From NCBI RefSeq assembly GCF_029784155.1, contig NC_073691.1, positions 52,124,490 to 52,188,489 on the forward strand: 64,000 nucleotides of DNA. The letters run 5' to 3'. Positions 54,801-64,000 of the stretch are shown piece after piece. The position numbers were made by a program, and so were the translations under genes. Within the stretch, counting starts at the first letter, position 1, and every line of letters starts with the position of its first letter. The notes beneath the pieces are model-generated. The model searched no databases and had not been told where the DNA came from. It saw only the letters and a list, made by a program, of their open reading frames with translations. The stretch comes from Uranotaenia lowii. Its lineage: Eukaryota; Arthropoda; Insecta; Diptera; Culicidae.

Positions 54801-57800
54801 GGACTTCTGGCACGGAGCATCGGCACATTTCAGACAGCGAGCTGCCTCACGAAGGGCGGCCCTTTCCGACAGGGTCGTGTGCTTGATGTCCGAGAAATCA
54901 TTCGTTAGCGGAGTGCAGCTGGTGCAGGACCGATCCGCGTTACGTTTCCAGTGTTTCTTGACCGACTTGGTCACCGTGGTCGGTACCAGGGAGCCGTGGG
55001 TTTTGACTCGCGGATTGAGGGCCAGAAGGCTCTGAAAGAGGGAGTATACAAAACAGTTTTAGGAATGCTTTGAAAATTATAAGCTTTTTTTATGTCTTTC
55101 CGAATTCAAACATCGTTGACGTAGACGCTCTACTATCAAATTGGAACATTTTGAAAGCGAAATTTAAAAACAACTTCGGAGATTGATTGAGGGAATCAAG
55201 TTTGTTTGCACACTTCAAACGTAATGTAACTATAAGCTTCCAGCTGATAAGAACGGTTTCAATTCAATCAATGAATTCACTTGGGAACGAAGTGACGCGT
55301 GGCGCGTCTGATGTGAGTGCTGTCATCCTTGATGATAAGAAGGCGGAGTGTCAGCAATTTTTGTACAGTCTTTAGACTGGAGCTAAGAGCTTGCTCAAAA
55401 AAAACAATATGTACGTGTATAAGAGAACAAATGTTCAATACTAAATCTGTGGAATTTTGCGTTGAGCGTTCTGATCATTATCCAGCATAACGATGGTATT
55501 TTCATAATATTTTTTTTTATTCAGTTCATAACTTTCCAAGTAATCAAAAAACTGTAGGTATACATTCGGAAGGCTTATAAAATGGAAATCCTTTTGACTA
55601 GGTTTTTCAGTTATTTTAGAAATTCTGTTCTAAAGCTATATTATTGGAAACAAGTGATCACGGTTAAGGGAAAGACCTAAAAAACGCTGACGTTACATTT
55701 TCTTTTCTACGAACTTGTTGCAAATGAAAAATTACCTAAACTTTTCTAGACTCGTTTTTCAAATATTTTCATCAACATAAAAATTGATGAAATTTTTTTC
55801 AGAATGCCATCACGCGACGTTTCTTAACGCATCAAGCAAAAATAAAACAAAACAATATCTAAATACCAACCATGTCACAGCATAAAGTATATTATGTTAA
55901 AGAAATCATGTTTTATTTAAAGTACCTACTAGCTGACACAGTCTGCTTTGCTACACTTTCCAAAAATGAATAAAATTTTGGAGATTTTTTCTATTTTGTC
56001 TTTATAGTACATGATTTTAAATAAATATGTAGAATAAGCTTGCCAGATTGCCCGGTTTTATCCGGGTTTGCCCGGATATTTGATGCAAAATTTCGAGAAA
56101 GTCCGGTCCGGCCCGGTTGCCCGGATATCGTGAAAAAAGTCCGGATATTGCCCGGATTTTTTAACAATTTTCACAAAGAAACCAATAAAATTCAAAGTTT
56201 TTGAGTAAGTTTCAGCAAAATCGATTAACGGTATGGAAATTTTTAACAGTTGTTTCAAATAATTTCGCTGATTTACTTTTATAAACCTTTAAATATTTAA
56301 GTGTTCCAAAAAGTTTTTGGAAGTCTGCAATTACATTAATAAAATATTGATTTAATTTTTTTTGCATTTTTTCTTTGCTTTTAAGTATAATAACACCTAA
56401 ATTTTGCCCGGTTTTTGGATTTGAAAAATTGAAATCCATGACCGGATTTTGCCAGGTTTTTTTGAAAAAATGCCCGGAATTGCTAGGCCCGGATGGGAGT
56501 GGAAAAAATTCTGGCAACCTTAATGTAGAAACATCATTCAGATGCAACCACTTCAAAATGAGTGCTGCAATTTGAGTTAGAAATTGTAGTATGCAAATGA
56601 TTTTTTCAATTTTTTTTACATTATTAAAACCTGATCTAAGATTTATTCTTCAATCGTTGTTTCAAATTTCTCGAGTTATGCACAAAAACCGCCCCCCCAT
56701 TGAAAGAAATGTGAGGTCCTAAATCATTGAAGAAATATTACATTTATGCTCTCATGTTGAACATGATTTCTTTTGCTTGATAAACTCTCGTGGTGTTACA
56801 TAAACCACATATGGGTGCCCCCTTGCTGTCCATCTCCTGGAAGAAGCGAGAAGTCTCCTTGGCAAATTTGCTTTCACTTTCTTGATTAGCTTTTGAGCTA
56901 TACAACAAAATTTATATGATTATTACAAACAAAATATTTTTATGGACTCTCTCCACTGTGAGGCTGGTGGGCCTCAAATAACACCAAATTTGAGTTAATT
57001 TGCCTTATAAGTTCTCGAGATATGACAAAAATGTATGGGAGCCCTCTTACTACTGTTCCTTCTTCCCACTGGAAAAGAAAAGAAGGGTCTTAAATAATCA
57101 TAAAAACACTCCAACCCCAAATACATTCCCATGCCAAATTTGGGTCCATTTGCTTCGTTAGTTCTCGAGTTAAGCATAAATTGTATCCTTTACGCACTCA
57201 AGTACCATTCTTTTACTAATTTGGTTTCATTTCATTAGTGTTCAAGTCACGCAAATCAAAATATATGGAAGCCCGTCCCCGCTGCTTATCCTTCCACTTA
57301 AAACGGGAGGGGGGTAAAATCGTTGTTCAATTTGCTAGAACAGTCCTCGAGTTATTTAAAAATTGTATGAGAGACCTTCTCCTCTCTTTCAATTTCCTCA
57401 CTGAATTGAAGGGTGTGGACCAAATAATTATAAAAAAAATTTTGGTACCCAAATATGCTGACCTGAACCTGTCAATTTCGGTTCCATATCCTTAATTAGT
57501 TCTCGAGGTTTGCTAAAAATTGTATAGAATCCCCCTTGCCACCATGTATTTCCCCATTAGAAGGAAAACACCCAAATACCTTTCCATGTCAAATTTAGTT
57601 CCATTTTCTTGATAAGATTCGAGTTCCTAAAAAATGTATTACAGCGCCCCTCCTCCCAATGTAAAGAGAGATGGGTCTTAAATAGTGAAAGAAACATTTC
57701 TCGTATTCAAATACCCTCCCATACAAAATTTGGTTTCATTTATTTGATTGGTTTGCCAAAATTATCATTGGAGATCTCCTCCGCCTTTCCTACCTCCCCA

Positions 57801-60800
57801 CTAAAAGAAAGAGGGAGGGGTACCAAATAATCATAAAACATTTTGCGTATGATAAGTTACGCCAAAAATATATTGGAGGCTTCTCTTCCCTTTCTATTTC
57901 TCCACTTGAATGAGGGAGGCCAAATACAAAACCATCAAAGAAACATTCCTCAGTTTTCGAGTTTGACAAGTTAATTATATGGCAACTATTTGTAGTCTTG
58001 AACATATAGCCTACTTTGTTCCTAAAATGCCGGAAATTGGAAATAATTCACTTCACCGGCATAGATTGAGGACACCAAAGTTCTTCGAAATAACAGGTTA
58101 CCTCATCCGCCATATTGGTTGGCAGATTTCCAGAATGATGACGTAGTTGTTATGTAAAATAGCGAGCATTGTATTCTATTCTTTCCATAAAAAATATTTT
58201 CGATGCCAGTAATTTGTACGCCACTGTCCTCAAATGCATGAATTTGACTTCCCAGATTTATGAGCTTCTTCAAAAAATACGGTTTGGTTTGTGGTTCTGT
58301 ATAAAATGCGAATTAACCTCGGAAATATCTAAATTTTGGTGGAAATTGTAATTACTGGAAACTATTTCCCAGCATATTGTAAGCTTAAAAATGGAAAATA
58401 TTGCAGGAAGATACATCTAATAGTCCTAATAAATCATTCAACACGCAAATTTCGAGTTCATTATCAGTAAAATATTTGATTGATAAATGATCTTTTCTCG
58501 TAACTATTTTCTTATTCGAGTTTTGGAATGATTCCAAGCTCTTTATTCAATATATTTCATACTGAAATCAATTGTTTCAACACTTTAGTTCTTTAACACT
58601 AATAACTGAACTTTTTTATGCAAATGACGAAAAACGTAGTATGGAATGTATGAAGAACCACGTAACATCTACGTCATCATGCCCGGCACGGGGGTACGTT
58701 CACGCATGATTACCGTACCCTATAATTCAAATATGGTAGGAATTGCGATTCGCATTAACATTGTTAATGATTTGAGCTATCATTTCTAATACTATTTTAT
58801 ATTTGCTGAGTTTGTTTCCAACCCCCGGCAAACAACCACCGACTACAGGGCTGGAAAACAGAAAAAAAAGAAAAAAAAATGCGCTCAAACGTCAAGTTGG
58901 TCCGACATTAACAAACTTTGTTTCATTAGAATGATTACACTGAGTAACAAAAAAAGATTTTTTGAGAATAGTCCAGGGTTTTCCAACTGAATTAGACTAA
59001 TATTGACGCCCTGAGTCCGAAAATGACCATGGTTTTGTTCAATCAGGTCAGGATATTAGAATACTGTATCTCAAAAAGTTGACCTGATACAGCAAAATCA
59101 ATGTGATCTCAGGACACAAAAATTAGTCTAAATCAGCTGAGAAACCCCAGACTATTTTTTGGCTGTCACCCAGTGTTATTATTGAAACTTTTTTTAAGTC
59201 TCTAAAAGAGTTTAGCAGTTTTGTTGATTTTTTTTGGTTCCGGCGCTACGAAAACTTTTTTCAAGTCATTGAGACAGTTTTTCAATGAACATTTAATTTC
59301 ATTTCATCAAACTGAGCATACCTTATACATAAAACAAAAGTTTCGTTGATTTTGTTCTTTTCGAAAAAAGCTCAGTTTTTTGTCGAAAAGTGAAAAAATG
59401 TTACAGCGAATTTCTATTTACCTGACCTAGCACCGACAAAGATGTCCGGCAGTCAGAGATGCCAATGTGCCTGATTATTCTGGATTTGCCTGATTTTTTA
59501 TGGTCATCCTGATAACCTGATAAGCCTCGTTTTCCCTGATTTTTGGAAACAAGCCTGATTTTGCCAGATTTTTTCCACTCTCTGTTGGATTTTCATTCAT
59601 TGTTCTGTTCAAAAAACAGTTTTATGATAAATCAATCATAAATTAAATTAAAGTCAAAATTACTTGTTGTTGGAAAGTTGATTATCACAAAAAAACCTTA
59701 AATTTTCAGAATTATGTTTTATTCTAAAGTTGTTATTTATTTTGGATATTGCGAAACAGCTTATAAAAAGCTGAACGTTTCACGGTTAAACCCGATCAGA
59801 AGAGAAAAACAAAATTATATCAAGATTAGATATTTTGATATTCAATTTTTTCTATCTGGATGAGTTATAATTTATTTCGAGTTGTCCCAAAATAAAATCG
59901 TTATTACACATAAAAAAAATAACGATTTTATTTTGATACTAATATTTTTCCTATCTAAATTTTTTTTTTTTTTTGTTTCGATTATAGTCGTTTTACCATC
60001 TTTATGGCATTCGCGACTTTATCAACGGTGCAGTTGGCGGATCGTTATTGAAAAACTTATCCGGTACAACTGTGTTCGATGTTTGCTCTTGGGCTCGAAC
60101 TCGCGGACATCGGCTCAGGAGACAACAGACTTGCCAACTGCGCTATATCACAAGCCCTATTTCCTATCTAAATGAGTTATTATTTAGTGCTCGTAGGATG
60201 TTAAAATATCTCAAAATATATCAATTTTAGATATGTTCCTTACAAGATTATAATATCTCGTTCAGATAGCATAGTTTGATATTGGGCAGAACAAAACCTA
60301 TCACAATTATAACTTATCAAAATATGAGTGCTTCGAGGAAATTTTCTAGTGGAATGTCGATAAATCATATTATTTGCTAAAACCATGCCCTATTTTTGAT
60401 TTCCTAAAATTTAGACTCAATTTTATGAATTTGTTGAGCGAAATTCATAAACGTACGGTTTGGGCCGTTGACTTCGATGTCCATGTTTCAGAAAAAGTTG
60501 TACGTATATCAAAATAAGATATAATCATTTTATTTTAGCGCAATCCGTAAAAATCTTGATCATTGAAAATGAGCTCAACCCCATTCAAGTCTGTCAATCA
60601 GAATAAGATATAATTCAGATTGGAGAAACCTAAAATTGAAAATTTGTAGTACTTAGTTATAACTGAATCAGATGTAAATATCTTGGTGAGATACGCTTGA
60701 GTTATTATTTTGATATGCTCTCCTGATCGGGTATGCAATCGGAATGAATGAAAGATTTATGTTTGGGCTTGGGAATTAGCTCAGTTGGCAAGTCTGTTGT

Positions 60801-63609
60801 CTTCTGAGCCGATGTTCGCGAGTTCGAGCCCAAGAGTAAACATCGAACACAGTTGTACCGGATAAGTTTGTCAATAACGATTCGCCAACTGCAACTTTGA
60901 TAAAGTCGCGAATGTCATAAAGATGGTAAAACGAATATAATCGAAACAAAAAAGAAATTGATTTATGTTTCAAAGTCAGCAACATAGGAAAATGTACATT
61001 TTATCAAAATTAATTGACTAGAGGATTTACACGAATGAACATTCCTATAGAAATCGGAGTTTTTGTTTCAAGATTCTAAAACTCTAGCGTAACATTTCAA
61101 AAGGGTGAAACTAGCAGTTTGCTCGCAACGAGAAAAACGCGTTTGAAAATTCGGAACACCTATTCAAATCCTATTTAAAAAATCGACCACCTTTTGTTCA
61201 ACAACATTGAAAAATGTGCATTATATTCCCTTGTTGTTCGATGGTTATAAAGAACTTTAACTTTTTTAGCTTAATTTCAGAGATTTTCGAGTTTCGCCCT
61301 TTTATTGTTTTCGATTCCAGTTACGCTTGCAAGTTTCGCCCAATTGATCGGCCGTTTTTGTTTTGGTTTTGAAGTTTCGCCCATTCGTCCTACACGCAAA
61401 AACTAATTAGGCCGTTTTGTCACACACGGTCAACTCAGTTACGCCTATTGGCCCTACACGAATAGAAAAATTCACTCCATTTTTAATAGGCGTAACTTCA
61501 CGTTCCAACGAAAATGCATCAACAAGAAGTTTCGCCCAATTGAATTTTATCAATTTTTTGAAACTTTTAAGTAATTTTAAAATGAAACCGCGTTTAATAG
61601 GTAAAGGGCAACCGCGTGCAACCGGAATGACCGTTAACTCGATTTGTTTACATTTGGCAGTTTCGCCCTTTTTAAATGTTACGCTAGAACTGTTCTCGCG
61701 GTTTACTACTTACTTTTGAAATCTGCCACATTTAAGCTTGACTTTGCAAGAACTAATATGAAGAATTTTTGCAAAAGGCTTTGATAAATATCTCAAATAA
61801 TAAAGTTTGAATAAAACAAGTCCAAATGGGTAGATTTTCAAACAACTACCGAATCACATATTTGAAAAACGCTATATTTCTTCAGTTAAACTTGTGAAAG
61901 CTGGTCTATCTTTGAGAAGAAATATAAATAAAAGGCATGAAATCAAAAACTATCGAGTTTAAAAATTTAAATTTAAAGGTTGAAGTGATAGTGAGAATGT
62001 AGTTAATTTAAAAGAATGATGAACGGTACTGTGGAGCAGCTTCATAATATTCCACAACGGTGACCAAAAAAGGCACTCAGCTCAATAATTTTATGTTAGC
62101 CTGATTTTCCCTAAAAGCTCCTTGAATTTGTGAAAAAAAAACAATGTTGGCTACCCTGCCGGCATTAACCAGTTGTGCGAGTGTATGTAAACCAGCAGTG
62201 CATTTTTTTTGGAGATTGGGCGTGGCAGAAAGTCTATGACAATGAACCTTCATTTGCTAACTGATTCAGTTGGTACACTGGTTAAAATATCGGACTGGCA
62301 GGTCGAAATAAGAATGATGCGTCGGGTTCGATTCTCCCTTTATTTTTTTTAAATTTTGGGATGAATTATCCAAAAGGATGAAAATCCCATAATATGTTTT
62401 CCGTGTTTCGATTAAATGTAGGGGTCATGCATCATTTTGCTTGGCAGCTCGAGTCTTCATGTCAGTAGTGCTTTTCCAACCATATCATCTTTGGTACAGT
62501 ACACTTTTCAGCGCACTTTTGACATGGGTGAACCTACCTATTGTTTCTAATGCGAGACGTAATTCATTGGATTAGCACCAAAAGTGGTAAGAATCTACTG
62601 AGTTTAATTTTTAATGTTCTAAAGTCTGGAACTTATCAGAACATCGTGTAAAATTTTGAATGACATTATGTACTGCTACAAATATACAAAAGTATCGCTA
62701 AAATTTTGGCCATGAACTGTGAAACCCAAAAAAGAACAAACGCATTGTATTGTAACGACACCTAAATCGTTGTTAGAATTAAAATCAAACCACTTCTAAT
62801 TCATTGCAGGAACCTAGTTAATATATATAGCCCGTTAGCCCGATGGGAGGTGATCTACATAATACCAAGTTATACATTCGCGCTTATCATTTGGTGTCGG
62901 TTTGAATTGTCCGTAATGTTTCGAGTGGTGTGGCCCGACCTGACAATTACCAAAACGTGGAACGCGACCGCTGACGCAAATCAAGTGCAGATAGGAACAT
63001 TTTGAACATTAATTTTACAGTTCACTTGATAGTTGATGAGCCATAAAAATCTTTTGAATTTAAATTCAAAAAACAAAAAAAAGGAACATTTTCGAATTGA
63101 AATCGTTATGTTTGTAGCCAATCATCAGCAATGGTTTTGTAGATTTGTTGTCTGTGATAGGTTATAAGGCCGCAACAAATTTCAAATCTTTCCTACGAGG
63201 AGAGGGAGGGGAGGGTTAATAAAAATATGCAAAAAATAGCTTGTATGCAACTAAACTGTATACTTTACCATTGCACAAAATCTATAAATCAAGTAATTTT
63301 TTTAATCGAAATATTCAATGAAATCAAGAATACAAAAGGTGATAAAACACATATTTTACAATTTGATTTTGCTTTTGTAATCTCTCGGATATTAGATACA
63401 TTTTCCGAAATTTCCATGAAAATACATGGAACTCTTTTTATTCTTCTTTTCGTGTTTTCCGAAAATTTCGAAGGGAGGGGGGGACAATAAGAAATTGATA
63501 TTTGTTCCGGCCAAGCAAAGTTCCTAAACATTATCAAACTTTGACGTATAAGTAAACTTACCTCAATATCCGGCAGGTCCTTGCTGGTCAAAACACTAGC
63601 ACAACTCAT
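51720..63609 (-). CDS. DPYD: Dihydropyrimidine dehydrogenase (NADP+)
   Basis: Cytosolic flavo-iron-sulfur enzyme that reduces uracil and thymine with NADPH, the first step of pyrimidine catabolism; Drosophila orthologue su(r). Minus-strand exons: 63609-63562, 55031-53868, 53810-53678, 53623-52092, 52030-51873, 51807-51720. Phases agree: 3,123 nt, 1,040 aa plus stop (human 1,025). N-terminal Fe-S cysteines include 82, 85, 90 and 94 ([13 protein letters not shown]). FAD site GGGPASLSC at 192-201; NADPH site [14 protein letters not shown] at about 338-351. NLSCPHG (667-673) and the catalytic-loop Cys 683 (GLACGQ) lie in the FMN/pyrimidine barrel. C-terminal [4Fe-4S] motifs [11 protein letters not shown] (962-972) and [11 protein letters not shown] (995-1005). 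The first intron is 8.5 kb and full of repeats. Confidence 0.95.
55032..56036. other. DPYD: DPYD intron 1, proximal part
   Basis: AT-rich; no gene or bounded repeat was recognised. The acceptor CTCTTTCAG at 55032-55040 (minus) precedes exon 2. Confidence 0.5.
56037..56521. mobile_element. Short TIR element rich in GCCCGGAT motifs
   Basis: The ends AGCTTGCCAGA and (inverted) AAGGTTGCCAGA frame 485 bp. The interior repeats TTGCCCGGATAT- and CCCGGTTTT-type motifs many times on both strands. ORFs at 56058-56258 and 56212-56556 are readings of it. A related CCTGATTTTGCC style repeat occurs near 59460-59590. The target duplication is unresolved. Confidence 0.55.
56640..58010. repeat. Degenerate tandem array, ~150-190 bp unit
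   Basis: A module of the form CCAAATTTGG.TCCATTTGCTT, then AGTTCTCGAGTTATG, then TGTATGGGAGCCC, pyrimidine-rich TTCCCACT, then AAATAATCATAAAAACA recurs about eight times (anchors near 56671, 57010, 57162, 57345, 57498, 57617, 57735). Spacing and sequence are diverged. It resembles a mosquito dispersed tandem repeat and has no coding capacity. It lies in DPYD intron 1. Confidence 0.7.
58938..59175. mobile_element. 238-bp MITE, CACTG ends, TTA target duplication
   Basis: CACTGAGTAACA and (inverted) CACTGGGTGACA are the TIRs, and the mirror extends inward through TAGTC(C/T)(A/G)GGGTTT and TTAGACTAAT. TTA flanks both ends (58935-58937 and 59176-59178). A 3-bp TTA suggests PIF/Harbinger; CACTG ends would also fit CACTA elements. 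Confidence 0.72.
59790..60731. mobile_element. TIR element (ACCCGATCAG ends) hit by a SINE
   Basis: ACCCGATCAGAAGAG at 59790 is inverted at 60717-60731 (CTCTCCTGATCGGGT). The interior contains repeated ATATCAAAATA-type motifs and the SINE at 59961-60159. Without the SINE the element is about 740 bp. No transposase and no clear target duplication. Confidence 0.65.
59961..60159 (-). mobile_element. tRNA-derived SINE, family C, with 14-bp TSD
   Basis: On the minus strand from 60159: GGGCTTGTGATATAGCGC, then CAGTTGGCAAGTCTGTTG (A-box region), then GCGAGTTCGAGCCC (B box), a ~110-nt body and a T run on the plus strand (the A tail). The target duplication TTTCCTATCTAAAT is exact (59947-59960 and 60160-60173). 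Length 199 bp. Confidence 0.9.
60765..60959 (+). mobile_element. tRNA-derived SINE, family C, with 11-bp TSD
   Basis: GGGCTTGGGAATTAGCTCAG starts the tRNA-like head, GCGAGTTCGAGCCC is the B box and the body matches the inverted copy at 59961-60159 throughout. GATTTATGTTT flanks both ends (60754-60764, 60960-60970). The tail is AAACAAAAAAGAAATT. The pair is in opposite orientation about 600 bp apart. Confidence 0.9.
61084..61687. mobile_element. MITE with repeated GTTTCGCCC motif
   Basis: TIRs CTAGCGTAACATTT and (inverted) AAATGTTACGCTAG continue as GGG(T/C)GAAACT. A 4-bp AACT flanks both ends (61080-61083 and 61688-61691). GTTTCGCCC occurs five times in one orientation inside (61291, 61333, 61374, 61529, 61660). 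The 100-codon ORF at 61417-61719 runs out of the element and has no motif. Confidence 0.75.
62210..62525 (+). mobile_element. tRNA-derived SINE, family B (plus copy)
   Basis: GGGCGTGGCAGAAAGTCTATG begins the unit, followed by GATTCAGTTGGTACACTGG (A-box region), GGGTTCGATTCTC (B box) and a body ending near TTTGGTACAGTACAC. It matches the 2925-3238 copy in block order. No target duplication was assigned. Confidence 0.7.
62526..63561. other. DPYD: DPYD intron 1, distal part
   Basis: AT-rich, no gene recognised. The donor GTAAGT (minus) is at 63561. ORFs at 63227-63490 and the intronic part of the 63289-63609 frame are non-coding readings. Confidence 0.5.
63562..63609 (-). CDS. DPYD: First coding exon of DPYD (48 nt)
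   Basis: ATG at 63609 opens [16 protein letters not shown] and is followed at once by GTAAGT. It joins exon 2 (SLLALNPR..) in phase 0, giving the [11 protein letters not shown] junction expected from animal DPYD N-termini. No other in-frame ATG with a donor was seen closer to exon 2, so this is the preferred start. Confidence 0.8.
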
Positions 63610-64000
63610 GCTGAGATGTTTTCCTTTCCTCGAAGTTTCGTTGGTCTACAGTTTGGCCGATGCCGACGGGCTTGTTCCCATAGGATTGGTTCCTTATCGC
63701 AGCGCAGCACTTGAACTTGGACTCGGGCGGGGTAACGTGGACAGTACAAATCTCAAAGTGGCGTGTTGTTGATAGCAAACAACTAAAAGTCGTAAACAGT
63801 AGGATGCACCTGGAATTTGATGTTGTATTTGTTTAAGAATTATCTTCCCATTTTGTTTGGCGATGGTTTATGGCTGAAGTGCTGATAAGAGTACAACAAA
63901 ATATTTCTACTTGAAAAGAGCAGTAACCGACACTTTACGAAATAATTATCTCAAGAAAATTTCTAAAGATGTTTTTTGGCAGTTAAATGATTCCCCAATC
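63610..64000 (-). promoter_or_regulatory. DPYD: Likely DPYD 5' UTR and promoter region
   Basis: Sequence upstream (minus strand) of the DPYD start codon. The first 170 bp are more GC-rich than the DNA around them. No TATA box or initiator was assigned; the role is inferred from position only. Confidence 0.35.

Noticed and set aside
60765..60845. A tRNA gene (A and B boxes)
   Set aside because: The cloverleaf is broken, the block is followed by a conserved body and A-rich tail, and the whole is flanked by a target duplication, so it is a SINE. The same applies to the tRNA-like heads at 9000-9110, 26330 and 62250.
59450..62160. One large 2.7-kb TIR element with GCCGGCAG-like ends
   Set aside because: The end similarity is weak and the interval contains several independently bounded elements.

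Overview
The window looks like dipteran, most probably mosquito (Culicidae), nuclear DNA. It is AT-rich, has short GT-AG introns beside very long repeat-filled ones, carries three conserved insect genes, and is crowded with MITEs, tRNA-derived SINEs, LINE fragments and LTR retrotransposons. The species assignment is an inference from gene content and repeat style, not from a database match.

Three genes could be assembled exon by exon with all reading phases agreeing. (1) pod-1 / coronin-7, + strand, 9404-33501, 10 coding exons, 1,271 aa. Its sixth intron is 6.0 kb and its last intron 13.3 kb, so a 31-codon terminal exon sits far from the rest of the gene. (2) A vreteno/Veneno-type RRM-MYND-double-Tudor gene of the piRNA pathway, - strand, 31802-29358, 3 exons, 764 aa, nested antisense inside the last pod-1 intron. 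(3) Dihydropyrimidine dehydrogenase (DPYD; Drosophila su(r)), - strand, 63609-51720, 6 exons, 1,040 aa, with a 48-nt first coding exon 8.5 kb upstream of the second.

Layout: 1-9.3 kb is upstream non-coding DNA with two TIR elements, a SINE, a decayed 1,306-bp mariner and a perfect 39-bp inverted repeat. 9.4-33.5 kb is pod-1; its introns hold LINE pieces, hAT-like and TTAA-flanked MITEs, a broken copia element with a SINE in one LTR, the Tudor gene, and a ~1.1-kb 13-bp satellite ending about 90 bp before the last exon. 33.5-41.1 kb is intergenic with a hairpin-rich MITE, nested TIR elements, a dispersed repeat and a few unexplained exon-like ORFs. 41.2-49.2 kb is a Ty3/gypsy retrotransposon on the - strand with apparently identical 1,066-bp LTRs and a 4-bp target duplication, but lacking most of gag and protease. 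49.2-51.7 kb is unassigned. 51.7-63.6 kb is DPYD; its first intron carries a degenerate tandem array, several MITEs and two ~200-bp SINEs with clear target duplications.

The genes do not form one pathway: cytoskeleton, transposon silencing and pyrimidine catabolism. The notable theme is structural: a piRNA-pathway gene embedded in a transposon-filled intron, and element boundaries preserved well enough that many insertions can be delimited to the base. No CRISPR, rRNA or confident functional tRNA gene was seen.
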